From assembly GCA_016705695.1 (NCBI GenBank), contig JADJLA010000005.1, forward strand, positions 124,001-188,000: a DNA stretch of 64,000 bases. The letters are read 5' to 3'. The DNA comes from Sphingobacteriaceae bacterium (lineage in GTDB: Bacteria; Bacteroidota; Bacteroidia; B-17B0; Aurantibacillaceae). The translations under genes were made by a program, and so were the position numbers. Under the pieces are notes generated by a model that saw only the letters and a program-made list of their open reading frames with translations, made no database searches and was not told the DNA's origin. Positions 56,901 to 64,000 of this stretch are shown piece after piece (position 1 is the first letter of the stretch; each line of letters opens with the position of its first letter).

Positions 56901-59900
56901 TTCTATATGCCTAAGTTAAATGCAGAGCCGGGAGAAAAAGTAAATTTTGTTCTAGCTTCTGCTTATGATAAAGTAAATTATATATACGAAGTAGAGCGTC
57001 AGGGAAAATTAGCGCTTACTCAGTTTCAATCGGCTTCGTTGGGCGCTGTAACTATAGATGTGCAAGAAGAGGATAGAGGAAATATTTCTTTTCATACCTC
57101 ATTTATCAAATACAACCGCTTTTATAATTTCAGTAATGTTGTTACTGTCCCTTTCACCAATAAAGAATTGGACATACAATTTGAAACATTCCGTAATAAA
57201 TTATTGCCTGGTCAGCAAGAAGAATGGAAGATCGTTATTAAGGATAAAAAAGGCGATAAGCAGGCCGCCGAATTATTAACGAGCATGTACGATGCAAGTT
57301 TGGATGCTTTTGCGCCAAGCTATTGGTCGATGTACATTTATAATAGTTATTATACTCGCTACAATTGGTATTCGCGCGCAGCTCAAATAAATAACTCTAC
57401 AGAGTTGAATAATGTTAGTCGTAATTATGTTGGCATCCCGGGAAGGTATTACGATCATTTGAATTATTTTGGTTTGAATTTTTATAGTTATAACTATCGA
57501 GGAGGAAGATCAAAGGATTATTACGAGGATGGCGATATGAAAGCAGATGCTATTGCGGAGAGTTCTGCCATGCCGATGGAGGAGAAGGAAATGAACACAA
57601 AGGATAAGAGTGTATCGCGATCTAAAAATGGTGAAGCTTCTAAAAAAATGGCTGCAAATAAGCCTGGACTGATGGGGGGAGAGGATGGAAATGTGGCAGA
57701 CGAAGCAACAACAGCTACGGGAGTTACCGGAGGAAGCGAAGGAAAAAGTGATAAAGATCTTGGAAGCGTGAAAGCAAGAAGTAATTTTAATGAAACGGCT
57801 TTCTTTTTCCCAAATCTTACAACAAATGAGAATGGCGAAACTGTAATTAAGTTCACTATTCCTGAAAGTTTAACCAAATGGAAATTACAAGGTTTAGCGC
57901 ACACCAAGGATCTGAAGATTGGTCAGTATACTAAAGAAGTGATCACCCAAAAGGAATTAATGGTGCAGCCAAATCAACCACGTTTCTTTAGAGAGAATGA
58001 TAAGATCATATTTATTTCTAAGATCGCTAATTTATCGGATAAGGAATTAAGTGGAAACGCAGAATTGAAATTATATGATGCATTAACTGATAAAGAAATA
58101 TCATTTAGCATCATTGAAGCATTAAGCGGTAAATTCCCAACAATTGGTTGGAGAGATTTCACGGTTAAAAAAGGACAAAGCACTGCCATTGAGTGGACCT
58201 TGAATATTCCTGAAAGTATTTCTGCAATTAAATATAAGATCGTTGCAAAGGCGGGTAATTTTTCGGATGGAGAAGAAATGGTAATTCCTGTTCTTACAAA
58301 TAGAATGTTGGTAACAGAAAGTATGCCATTACCAATTCGCAGTAATCAAACAAAAGAATTTAATTTTACAAAGTTCATTAATCAAAACGGCAATTCAACT
58401 ACGCTTAAAAATCATGCGTATACCTTAGAGTTCACCGCCAATCCTGCCTGGTATGCAGTACAAGCTTTGCCTTATATAATGGAATATCCTTACGAATGTG
58501 CCGAGCAAACATTTGCGCGTTATTATGCAAATAGTTTAGCAACGTATGTGGTAAATTCAAAACCAAAAATTAAAGCAGTATTTGAATCATGGAAAACACA
58601 GAGTCCTGATGCGTTCTTATCGAACTTGCAAAAGAACCAAGAGTTAAAAGCTCTAATACTTGAAGAAACACCTTGGGTATTACAAGCTCAAAATGAAAGT
58701 GAGAACAAAAAACGCGTAGCTTTATTGTTTGATCTTAATACCATGAGTAATGAGCAAGCCCGCGCATTTAAAAAATTAAAGAAAGCACAAACATCTAACG
58801 GCGGTTTTTGGTGGTTTGAAGGCGGACCGGATGATTGGTATATAACGCAACATATTTGCAGTGGTTTCGGACATTTAGATAAGCTCGGTGTTATTAAAGT
58901 AAAAGAAAATTCTGAAGTATCGAGCATGATGTATCAAGCTGTAAGATATTGCGATAACCGTATGCGCGAAGATTATGAATGGATGAAAAAGCATAATAAA
59001 GATTATTTAAAGGAGAATCATTTAAGTTATATGGCCATTCAATATTTATATATGCGCAGTTTCTTCCCTGAAATAGAAATGGATAAACGCAATAAAGAGC
59101 ATGTAGCATATTATAAAAAGCAAGAGCAAACCTATTGGTTATCTAATTCGCGCTATATGCAAGGAATGATCGCTCTTACTTTGCACAGGGATAAAGATCT
59201 TAAAACGCCGAAGGATATTTTGAAGTCGTTAAAGGAAAATAGTTTGAACAGCGAAGAGATGGGAATGTATTGGAAAGAGAACTATGGATACTATTGGTAC
59301 GAAGCACCAATTGAAATGCAGGCTTTGATGATAGAAGCATTTGATGAAGTGAACAATGATACCAAAGCGGTGGATGATCTTAAAACTTGGCTTGTAAAGA
59401 GTAAACAAACACAACATTGGGGAACAACCCGCGCAACTACAGAAGCTGTGTATGCTATGTTATTGAAGGGAACAGATTGGTTAAGTACTGAGCCTAATGT
59501 TGAAATTCAAGTGGGCGATATTAAGTTAGATCCAAAAACTGACGCAAGTATTAAAGTTGAACCGGGAACAGGCTATTTCAAAAAAACATGGACAGGCTCC
59601 GATATTAAACCAAATATGGGCAAAGTAAAAGTGATCAAAAAAGATGTGGGCGTGAGTTACGGCGCTGTGTACTGGCAATATTTTGAGCAGTTAGATAAAA
59701 TAACGCCTCACGAAACGCCGTTGAAATTGAAGAAACAATTATTCTTGCAAAAAAATACAGCTTCAGGTCCGGTAATAGAACCAATTACGGCGATTACAAA
59801 ATTAAAGCTGGGAGATAAGATAAAAGTTCGTATTGAGTTACGTGTTGACCGAGATATGGATTATGTTCACATGAAAGATATGCGTGCAAGTGGTTTTGAA

Positions 59901-60140
59901 CCGGTAAATGTATTTAGTCAGTACAAATGGCAAGATGGTTTAGGGTATTTTGAAAGTACTAAAGACGCGGCAACAAATTTCTTCTTCCCGCATTTACATA
60001 AAGGAACATTTGTGTTTGAGTACGTATTGTTTGTGAACCATTATGGTGATTTTAGTAATGGTGTTACAACAATTCAATGTATGTACGCGCCGGAGTTTAC
60101 CAGTCATAGTGAGGGGGTAAGAGTACAGGTAAATAAGTGA
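53922..60140 (+). CDS. alpha-2-macroglobulin family protein with thioester motif
   Basis: A 2072-aa envelope protein resembling bacterial alpha-2-macroglobulins, which trap foreign proteases. An N-terminal hydrophobic segment (about 5-27) anchors or exports it; there is no lipobox. The first 580 residues are helical/TPR-like. An MG2-like domain starts near 617 (FTDRAIYRPGQTVYFKG). The conserved A2M segment is near 1290 (FFFPNLTTNENGETVIKF). The thioester motif CAEQ is at 1526-1529 within YPYECAEQTFARYYAN, so the trap chemistry is probably intact. A palindrome CTTTATATAAAG lies 8 bases before the ATG and might be an operator. Confidence 0.93.
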   Translation: MEKKSVLSIILLFLGGVVFTLPLFFNPYNTMKSISYGKNDSYEKLWQRVDSCESKGLTESALKIVEVIYQKAKTDNNAPQFVKAVINRMKYKQYKEEFSLEKNINELQVEVQTAKFPVKPVLQSLLADAYWQYFNNNRWKFYNRTQTVGFKNEDVSTWDLKTITYAVISNYKESVSNADSLKATRVDVFDEVIYKGTQECREWRPTLYDFLAHRALVFMANTEPNVQRPAARFNINDAGFLAPASEFTKIQLVNPSDSLETKYYALQIIQDLINFHLNDKNPDALIDADLYRLDYIHGHTQHPKKDTLYFNTLKQLQQTYSTHPRSTEIDFRLATWYNNKASEYNPLENDSYKWYKKQAKELCEATIKKMPNTYGAKQCQNLIYQIEAKSLNLTLEEVNEPLKPFRALVSSTNINKLYFKIVKTSHQELRKVYRKEWGEKLYNALNSLPSVKVFEQSIEDDKDYQKHQLEIKMPELPFGHYVVITSLNPDFKYSNNLVSYAQCVVSNIATMERRREDDGAYDIYALHRQTGEALKNISVQVWHETYDYTSRDYKYTKGDLLKTSEKGLCSIKPKDKYNDNSFYLELIDGQDSYFNNNSYYTYKPGDNNYTTTHTHFFTDRAIYRPGQTVYFKGIILETKNGKSPVIKPNYPVNVTFYDANYQKVSSLELTSNEYGSINGTFIAPQGLMTGQMHITDGHGTAYIRVEEYKRPKFETDFDPVKGSFKINDEITVTGKAKAYAGNVIDGAKVSYRVVRKVNYPYWWWWYRPYYNRGGDVEILNGETLTNDTGSYIIKFKASPDESVNKESQATYQYQILADVTDINGETHSTSSYVTVGYQSLQLNISNQAIIDQKAIKPINIITTNLNGVAEAAKGNFTVYKLKQPDRAFRARLWTRPDRHALSKEEYYKTFPNDLYADELNKFKWEKDKQFEKTFDTGSKTEYDLSADLKHLKPGVYMIEANCKDKFGESIKAFQYFTLYDNGSTTMPEVLPAWFYMPKLNAEPGEKVNFVLASAYDKVNYIYEVERQGKLALTQFQSASLGAVTIDVQEEDRGNISFHTSFIKYNRFYNFSNVVTVPFTNKELDIQFETFRNKLLPGQQEEWKIVIKDKKGDKQAAELLTSMYDASLDAFAPSYWSMYIYNSYYTRYNWYSRAAQINNSTELNNVSRNYVGIPGRYYDHLNYFGLNFYSYNYRGGRSKDYYEDGDMKADAIAESSAMPMEEKEMNTKDKSVSRSKNGEASKKMAANKPGLMGGEDGNVADEATTATGVTGGSEGKSDKDLGSVKARSNFNETAFFFPNLTTNENGETVIKFTIPESLTKWKLQGLAHTKDLKIGQYTKEVITQKELMVQPNQPRFFRENDKIIFISKIANLSDKELSGNAELKLYDALTDKEISFSIIEALSGKFPTIGWRDFTVKKGQSTAIEWTLNIPESISAIKYKIVAKAGNFSDGEEMVIPVLTNRMLVTESMPLPIRSNQTKEFNFTKFINQNGNSTTLKNHAYTLEFTANPAWYAVQALPYIMEYPYECAEQTFARYYANSLATYVVNSKPKIKAVFESWKTQSPDAFLSNLQKNQELKALILEETPWVLQAQNESENKKRVALLFDLNTMSNEQARAFKKLKKAQTSNGGFWWFEGGPDDWYITQHICSGFGHLDKLGVIKVKENSEVSSMMYQAVRYCDNRMREDYEWMKKHNKDYLKENHLSYMAIQYLYMRSFFPEIEMDKRNKEHVAYYKKQEQTYWLSNSRYMQGMIALTLHRDKDLKTPKDILKSLKENSLNSEEMGMYWKENYGYYWYEAPIEMQALMIEAFDEVNNDTKAVDDLKTWLVKSKQTQHWGTTRATTEAVYAMLLKGTDWLSTEPNVEIQVGDIKLDPKTDASIKVEPGTGYFKKTWTGSDIKPNMGKVKVIKKDVGVSYGAVYWQYFEQLDKITPHETPLKLKKQLFLQKNTASGPVIEPITAITKLKLGDKIKVRIELRVDRDMDYVHMKDMRASGFEPVNVFSQYKWQDGLGYFESTKDAATNFFFPHLHKGTFVFEYVLFVNHYGDFSNGVTTIQCMYAPEFTSHSEGVRVQVNK

Positions 60141-60166
60141 TAAGCGAATAGATTTTTAAAGTATAA

Positions 60167-60211
60167 AAAAAGAGGTAGATTTGTTCCTATGAGAATGAAC
60201 TACCTCTTTTT
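60167..60211 (+). terminator. 12-bp terminator hairpin spanning the start of the next gene
   Basis: AAAAAGAGGTAG (60167-60178) pairs perfectly with CTACCTCTTTTT (60200-60211) around a 21-base loop, followed by ATTTTT. It ends the A2M transcript, but its left arm carries the start of the next gene's -7 box, the loop holds that gene's ATG, and its right arm is signal-peptide code. Confidence 0.75.
60176..60183 (+). promoter_or_regulatory. -7 promoter box of the DUF1684 gene
   Basis: TAGATTTG, a full match to TAnnTTTG, 5 bases before ATG 60189. It overlaps the left arm of the terminator hairpin. No clear -33 element. Confidence 0.5.
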
Positions 60212-60788
60212 ATTTTTAGTATCCGCTCTTTCTGCTTTTACACAAGTTAAAAAAGATAGCATCATTAAAAACATTAAAGTTGAGCAAGAAAAACTCGTTA
60301 AGTTCTATCTCGATTCAACCACAACACCTCTAGCAAGAAGCGAACGAAAAGATTTTGAAGGGATCCATCACTTTCCCATCACTTTAAAATATAGAGCTGT
60401 TGCTCAACTCGAAAAATTCGATCAGAAGGATACCGTTATCTTTCCAACCTCTAGCGGTAAAAAGAAACGCTATATAAAATACGCCAAAGCAAATTTTAAG
60501 ATCGATGGAAAGAAACATTCTTTAGTTCTATACAGAATGGCTGACATTAAAAAGCCCGAGTACGCTAAATTGTTGTTCCTTCCCTTTACTGATCTAACAA
60601 GTAATAACGAAACGTATGGCGGTGGACGATATATAGATCTTGAGATCACAGATGCAAATACGATCCTTATTGATTTTAATTTATGTTATCAGCCTTATTG
60701 TGCGTATTCGCATAATGGTTGGAATTGCCCAATTCCTCCGCAAGAAAATTTTGTGAATGCTAAAATAAAAGCTGGGGTTAAGAATTGA
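60189..60788 (+). CDS. DUF1684 family exported protein
   Basis: A 199-aa protein with a signal peptide (ending SAFTQ) and the DUF1684 pattern: ERKDFEGIHHFPITLKYRA, then YGGGRYIDLEI, DFNLCYQPYCAYS and WNCPIPPQENFVNAKIKAG. Family function is unknown. A start at ATG 60195 (MNYLFLFL) is also possible. The promoter and terminator arrangement at its 5' end is unusual. Confidence 0.88.
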   Translation: MRMNYLFLFLVSALSAFTQVKKDSIIKNIKVEQEKLVKFYLDSTTTPLARSERKDFEGIHHFPITLKYRAVAQLEKFDQKDTVIFPTSSGKKKRYIKYAKANFKIDGKKHSLVLYRMADIKKPEYAKLLFLPFTDLTSNNETYGGGRYIDLEITDANTILIDFNLCYQPYCAYSHNGWNCPIPPQENFVNAKIKAGVKN

Positions 60789-60909
60789 TTTTAAGGAACT
60801 TAAACGATTGGTTTCTCAATTCTAGAATGAATCTTTGATATTTTCAAAAAATGCTATAATCTATAGTGAGGGTTTAGATGTTCATGATGTAATATTTGCA
60901 ATGAATTAA

Positions 60910-60942
60910 TTATTGGATATCACAATTTGTGATATCCAATAA
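60910..60942. promoter_or_regulatory. 33-bp perfect palindrome upstream of the ORF6N gene
   Basis: TTATTGGATATCACAA, a single T, and its exact complement. It lies 21 bases before the ATG of a gene for a predicted DNA-binding protein, the expected position of an autoregulatory operator, and could also fold as a hairpin in the mRNA leader. Confidence 0.6.
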
Positions 60943-60963
60943 TCTAAGCAATAAAATAAAGTC

Positions 60964-61545
60964 ATGAAAAGAGCTCTTGTAATAACTGATCAAAAAATAA
61001 TAAGCAGAATTTATCTTGTACGGGGGCGGAAAGTGATGATCGATAGGGATCTGGCCGAATTGTATGGCGTTGAGACACGGGTATTAAATCAGGCTGTTAA
61101 AAGAAACATAAACCGTTTCCCCGGGGATTTTATGTTTCAGTTATCTATTTCTGAAATGGATAATTGGAGATCACAGATCGAGATATCTATGAAGGAGAAA
61201 ATGGGCTTAAGAAAGCCGCCTTTAGCATTTACAGAGCAAGGAGTGGCTATGCTATCAAGCGTTCTTAATAGTGAAACAGCTATTGATGTAAACATTCAGA
61301 TCATAAGAATATTTACCGGAGTGAGGGAAGTGATAGTAACGCATAAGGATATGTTATTAAAGCTTGAACAGTTGGAGAAAAAAATACTGAAGAACGAAGA
61401 GTATTATAAAAAACACGAAGATGAGATCCAAACAATATTTACTGCACTTAAAAGACTTGTTCATTCTGCACCAGAGCCTAGGAAGAAGATAGGATATAAA
61501 ATTAATTCGGAAAAAGAACAAAGAATTGCGGCTAATAGTTTTTAA
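60964..61545 (+). CDS. ORF6N domain-containing protein
   Basis: A 193-aa protein with the ORF6N DNA-binding-type domain known from phages and mobile elements. Typical patterns: IYLVRGRKVMIDRDLAELYG, VETRVLNQAVKRNINRFP, FMFQLSISEM, and PPLAFTEQGVAMLSSVLNS. The C-terminus is a coiled coil (about 125-165). No other phage genes are near, so it may be a domesticated or stand-alone mobile gene. The large palindrome upstream suggests self-regulation. Confidence 0.9.
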   Translation: MKRALVITDQKIISRIYLVRGRKVMIDRDLAELYGVETRVLNQAVKRNINRFPGDFMFQLSISEMDNWRSQIEISMKEKMGLRKPPLAFTEQGVAMLSSVLNSETAIDVNIQIIRIFTGVREVIVTHKDMLLKLEQLEKKILKNEEYYKKHEDEIQTIFTALKRLVHSAPEPRKKIGYKINSEKEQRIAANSF

Positions 61546-61552
61546 GGGAATG

Positions 61553-62023
61553 TTAAAGCAACTCAACGATCTTCCTCAACCATTCCTCATCAGTTCTATC
61601 AAAACTTGAATATTGATCGCTATCAATATCAAAAATGGCAATGATGTTCTTGTTTTTATCTCTCACGGGAATAACGATCTCCGACTTTGAAAGTGCACTG
61701 CAAGCAATATGTTCCGGAAATTGATCCACATCATCTACAATAATTATATCATTTAATTCCCAGGCTTTGCCGCAAACGCCTTTCCCTTTGGCAATTCGTG
61801 TGCATGCAACAGTGCCTTGAAATGGACCAAGCACCAACTCATTATCTTTCACCAAATAAAAACCCACCCAAAAAAAGTCCATGCCGTACTTTAAGGCCGA
61901 GCATATATTGGCCATATTAGCAATGAGGTCTTTCTCTCCTTCAAGCAATGCTTTTACTTGAGGATAAAGTTGTTTGTATTTTTCGGTTTTGGTGCTGGCG
62001 TTAATGTGGATGTGTTCAGCCAT
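61553..62023 (-). CDS. GAF-domain free methionine-(R)-sulfoxide reductase
   Basis: fRMsr repairs free oxidised methionine in the cytoplasm using cysteines in a GAF fold. The 156-aa protein has GPFQGTVACTRIAKGKGVCG and HIACSALSKSEIVIP, giving the three conserved cysteines (74, 84 and 108). Length is normal. It converges with the ORF6N gene, 7 bases between the stops. Confidence 0.93.
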   Translation of the reverse strand: MAEHIHINASTKTEKYKQLYPQVKALLEGEKDLIANMANICSALKYGMDFFWVGFYLVKDNELVLGPFQGTVACTRIAKGKGVCGKAWELNDIIIVDDVDQFPEHIACSALSKSEIVIPVRDKNKNIIAIFDIDSDQYSSFDRTDEEWLRKIVELL

Positions 62024-62103
62024 TTTCGTTATTTATTACAGATGTCAGTTCGTCCCGATAACTTTAGGGAAGTCTCAATTTGTCGTGACGAATCGAAAAC
62101 TTA

Positions 62104-62225
62104 GGAATGTGAATGAAATAAGTTCCTACAAGGCGTGTAAAAATTTTAAACCGCAGCATATTAAGATATGTGAGGATTTAAAATTTTTACAACAACGCAG
62201 TAGGAGCTTATTTCATTCACATTCC
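62104..62225. repeat. 122-bp imperfect palindrome between fRMsr and the next gene
   Basis: Outer 26-base arms (62104-62129, 62200-62225) match with one mismatch; they begin GGAATGTGAATGAAATAAG. Inner arms GTAAAAATTTTAAA (62137-62150) and its complement (62177-62190) are perfect, and CATAT-TAAG-ATATG (62157-62170) forms the centre. The right arm ends exactly at the stop codon of the gene at 62226. Confidence 0.85.
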
Positions 62226-63335
62226 CTATTCGTTGATCCATCCAACAAGTGTCAATACTTCATCAGCATCTACCTTTTCAAATTTCATTTGCTCGTAATT
62301 CCAAACTGCCATCCCTTGTTGGTAGCTTTCGGTACCTACTATCAGTTCTCTTACAAGCGCAACTGTATTTTCGGTACTCTTGAAATTCTTTAATTGAAAA
62401 GGATATTTTCCTAATTCTTTATTGTTGTTTGCCAATAAAACTCTTCGCCCTTGTGGTGCAGATTTTACTTCCGCAGCAAATCCATTCAAAGGATAAGTAA
62501 AACTCATTTCCTCTACTTTATCATTTTTTGAATTCACCAAAACCATTTTATCACCAAAATTCAAAGTGGTAACGTATTTATCTTCTTTGGTAACAATGGG
62601 TGCTTGATTTCCCGGTTTAAAAGGGATCTTACCGATCAATGTAGAATTTTTTGAATCTACATTTACTTTGTAAAAACTAATTTCGGTATTTTCTTTATTG
62701 TAATGCGTATAAATAAAAGTTGAATTATCTATCCACCACATTGGAGGATCAGGAATTTTTCCGTCTTTAGTTATTTGTCCATAACCTCCATCTTTTACTA
62801 ATTCAACTTTTGGTTTGTTTTGTGGATACAGATTCAACTTGATAGGCATTGCCGTTTTATCGTACTCTACATCTTGCCCTAATTTTGCTTTGAACGTCAA
62901 ATTTTTTACTTCACCGTAAGTTTTGGTTTTAAAATTATACACCGAATAGAACTTTCCTTTGGCAAAATCGTTCGTGTAAAAAATAGCACTGTCCCCACTG
63001 CATCTTACCAAATTAGCTCGCCCATCAAATAATATTTTTTTCTCTTTTAGGTCAATGATGTTTCCAATACCGGTGATCATGTAACGATCTTTGTACGTGG
63101 TGCAAGACCCAAGATCAGTTCTAATATAATCTTTACCACCTTGCTTTCCATTTACTGTCAATATTTCTTCACGCCCTGTAAAGTGTCCGTTCAAAAAATG
63201 ATACGAATATATTTTCTGTTTGAACTCCGCTTTTATGGGAGTTTCTACATGTACTACAATGAGTGCTTGTTTTCCTCCTTGCGAAAAAGAACTAACGCTC
63301 AGTAATACAAAAAATATAAAACACAGTTTACGCAT
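62226..63335 (-). CDS. exported protein of unknown function, propeller-like
   Basis: A 369-aa protein from ATG 63335 (MRKLCFIFFVLLSVSSFSQ signal peptide); the ATG at 63359 lies inside the pepA gene and adds only MIFLIRYN. The mature part repeats strand-turn patterns such as DNSTFIYTHYNKENTEISFY and DKYVTTLNFGDKMVLVNSK, suggesting a beta-propeller. I do not recognise the family. It begins 1 base after the leucyl aminopeptidase stop and is probably co-transcribed. Confidence 0.75.
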   Translation of the reverse strand: MRKLCFIFFVLLSVSSFSQGGKQALIVVHVETPIKAEFKQKIYSYHFLNGHFTGREEILTVNGKQGGKDYIRTDLGSCTTYKDRYMITGIGNIIDLKEKKILFDGRANLVRCSGDSAIFYTNDFAKGKFYSVYNFKTKTYGEVKNLTFKAKLGQDVEYDKTAMPIKLNLYPQNKPKVELVKDGGYGQITKDGKIPDPPMWWIDNSTFIYTHYNKENTEISFYKVNVDSKNSTLIGKIPFKPGNQAPIVTKEDKYVTTLNFGDKMVLVNSKNDKVEEMSFTYPLNGFAAEVKSAPQGRRVLLANNNKELGKYPFQLKNFKSTENTVALVRELIVGTESYQQGMAVWNYEQMKFEKVDADEVLTLVGWINE

Positions 63336-63336
63336 G

Positions 63337-64000
63337 TTATATCGAATTAAAAAAATCAAAGAATAATCTTACGCCTGTTCCTGTTCCACCTTTTGGACGG
63401 TAACCATCTTTGGCAGGAATAAAAGCAGGACCTGCAATATCTAAATGGTAATACGGATAATCGGTATACTTCTCTAAAAATTTACCGGCCGTAATTGATC
63501 CGGCATATGAACTACCTAAATTCTTTTGATCGGCAATATCGCTTTTCATTTGGTCGGCATAATCATCCCAAAAAGGAAATTCAGCTAAACGTTCAAACAC
63601 ATTATTACCGCTTGCTTTTAATTTATCGCTATATTTTTTTGGAGCATTACCCATACTTACAATTCCACTTGTGCCAATAGCAGCCATAGCAGCTCCGGTT
63701 AATGTGGCAATATCAATAGTTAATTCAGGCTTGTAACGTTTTGCAAAATGTAAAGCATCTGCCAATATCATTCGTCCTTCTGCATCAGAGTTCAACATTT
63801 CAACGGTTGTGCCATCCATCATGGTAATAATATCTCCGGGAGCAAAGGCATTAAAGCCTGGGCGATTATCCGTTGCAGGAACTAAAGCGATCACATGAAC
63901 ATTTAATTTTGCTTTTGCAATGGCATACATAGCCGCGCCAACTGCCGCTGCTCCGGCCATATCGCATTTCATCGCATCCATACTATTTGGCGTAGGTTTT
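63337..64000 (-). CDS. pepA: leucyl aminopeptidase (M17), 5' end outside the window
   Basis: C-terminal 221 codons of a cytosolic two-zinc leucyl aminopeptidase. The M17 signature is MLNSDAEGRMILADAL (usual NTDAEGR), with metal-binding MKCDMAGAAAV upstream and the bicarbonate/Arg loop in DAEGR. YYHLDIAGPAF and PKGGTGTGVRL close the domain. The frame is open to the right edge, where KPTPNS precedes MDAMKCD, so the gene begins outside. Confidence 0.95.
   Translation of the reverse strand, partial: KPTPNSMDAMKCDMAGAAAVGAAMYAIAKAKLNVHVIALVPATDNRPGFNAFAPGDIITMMDGTTVEMLNSDAEGRMILADALHFAKRYKPELTIDIATLTGAAMAAIGTSGIVSMGNAPKKYSDKLKASGNNVFERLAEFPFWDDYADQMKSDIADQKNLGSSYAGSITAGKFLEKYTDYPYYHLDIAGPAFIPAKDGYRPKGGTGTGVRLFFDFFNSI

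Noticed and set aside
60964..61545. Prophage remnant suggested by the ORF6N gene
   Set aside because: Neighbours on both sides are ordinary chromosomal genes and no integrase, capsid or att site is seen.
61974..62393. 139-codon plus-strand frame over the palindrome
   Set aside because: It runs antisense through two real genes and the inverted repeat; composition is not protein-like.

Overview
The window is AT-rich, gene-dense DNA from a member of the Bacteroidota. Several things point there: a type IX secretion (T9SS) component (PorZ) and secreted proteins with C-terminal T9SS-type sorting domains, a fused MurF-alanine racemase, DUF3098, a GLPGLI protein, Wzi-like outer-membrane proteins, an OMP_b-brl_3-type receptor, and promoters of the Bacteroidota form TAnnTTTG with TTTG/TTG upstream. 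I cannot place it below phylum level.

Layout. 1-6540: methylmalonyl-CoA mutase large subunit (cut by the left edge), pth, an M42 peptidase, a GH3-family protein, a LysE exporter, DUF493 and an aldose epimerase. 6668-13436: hemE with a bestrophin, a secreted M1 aminopeptidase, DedA, then an M28 peptidase with a conserved partner. 13523-16542: thymidine kinase and MurF-Alr. 16586-24141: a second bestrophin, galE, a glucosaminidase, hemW, ftsX, uppP and DUF3098. 24247-30387: a small glycan block (gmd, fcl, two Wzi-like proteins around a WecA/MraY-type transferase). 30384-33457: recO and porZ. 33626-36822: a SiaABC-like partner-switching module in which the SiaB-like kinase is a tandem duplication. 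37072-37530: tRNA-Arg(CCG) with a GIY-YIG ORF and a copied tRNA 3' end carrying palindromes. 37633-43470: OMP receptor, GLPGLI, universal stress protein, an SprB-like secreted protein and RidA. 43596-51346: PAP2, a TolB-like protein, a large membrane protein, AlkD, an amino-acid permease, an SDR, an outer-membrane barrel and a J-domain protein. 51343-53815: methylmalonyl-CoA mutase small subunit operon. 53922-64000: a very large alpha-2-macroglobulin, DUF1684, ORF6N, free methionine-sulfoxide reductase, a secreted protein and leucyl aminopeptidase (cut by the right edge).

Most genes are housekeeping or envelope genes, with no prophage, IS element or CRISPR array. The most unusual points are the duplicated SiaB-like kinase; the tRNA/GIY-YIG/tRNA-copy unit; a 12-bp terminator hairpin whose arms lie in the promoter and the signal-peptide codons of the next gene; and a recurring promoter geometry that predicts leaderless or nearly leaderless mRNAs.

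Sequence quality needs care. Five genes (aldose epimerase, galE, ftsX, porZ, GLPGLI) are each broken by what looks like one missing base, always in or next to a homopolymer, and 11461-11640 is an implausible block of long homopolymers. These look like sequencing or assembly faults rather than biology.
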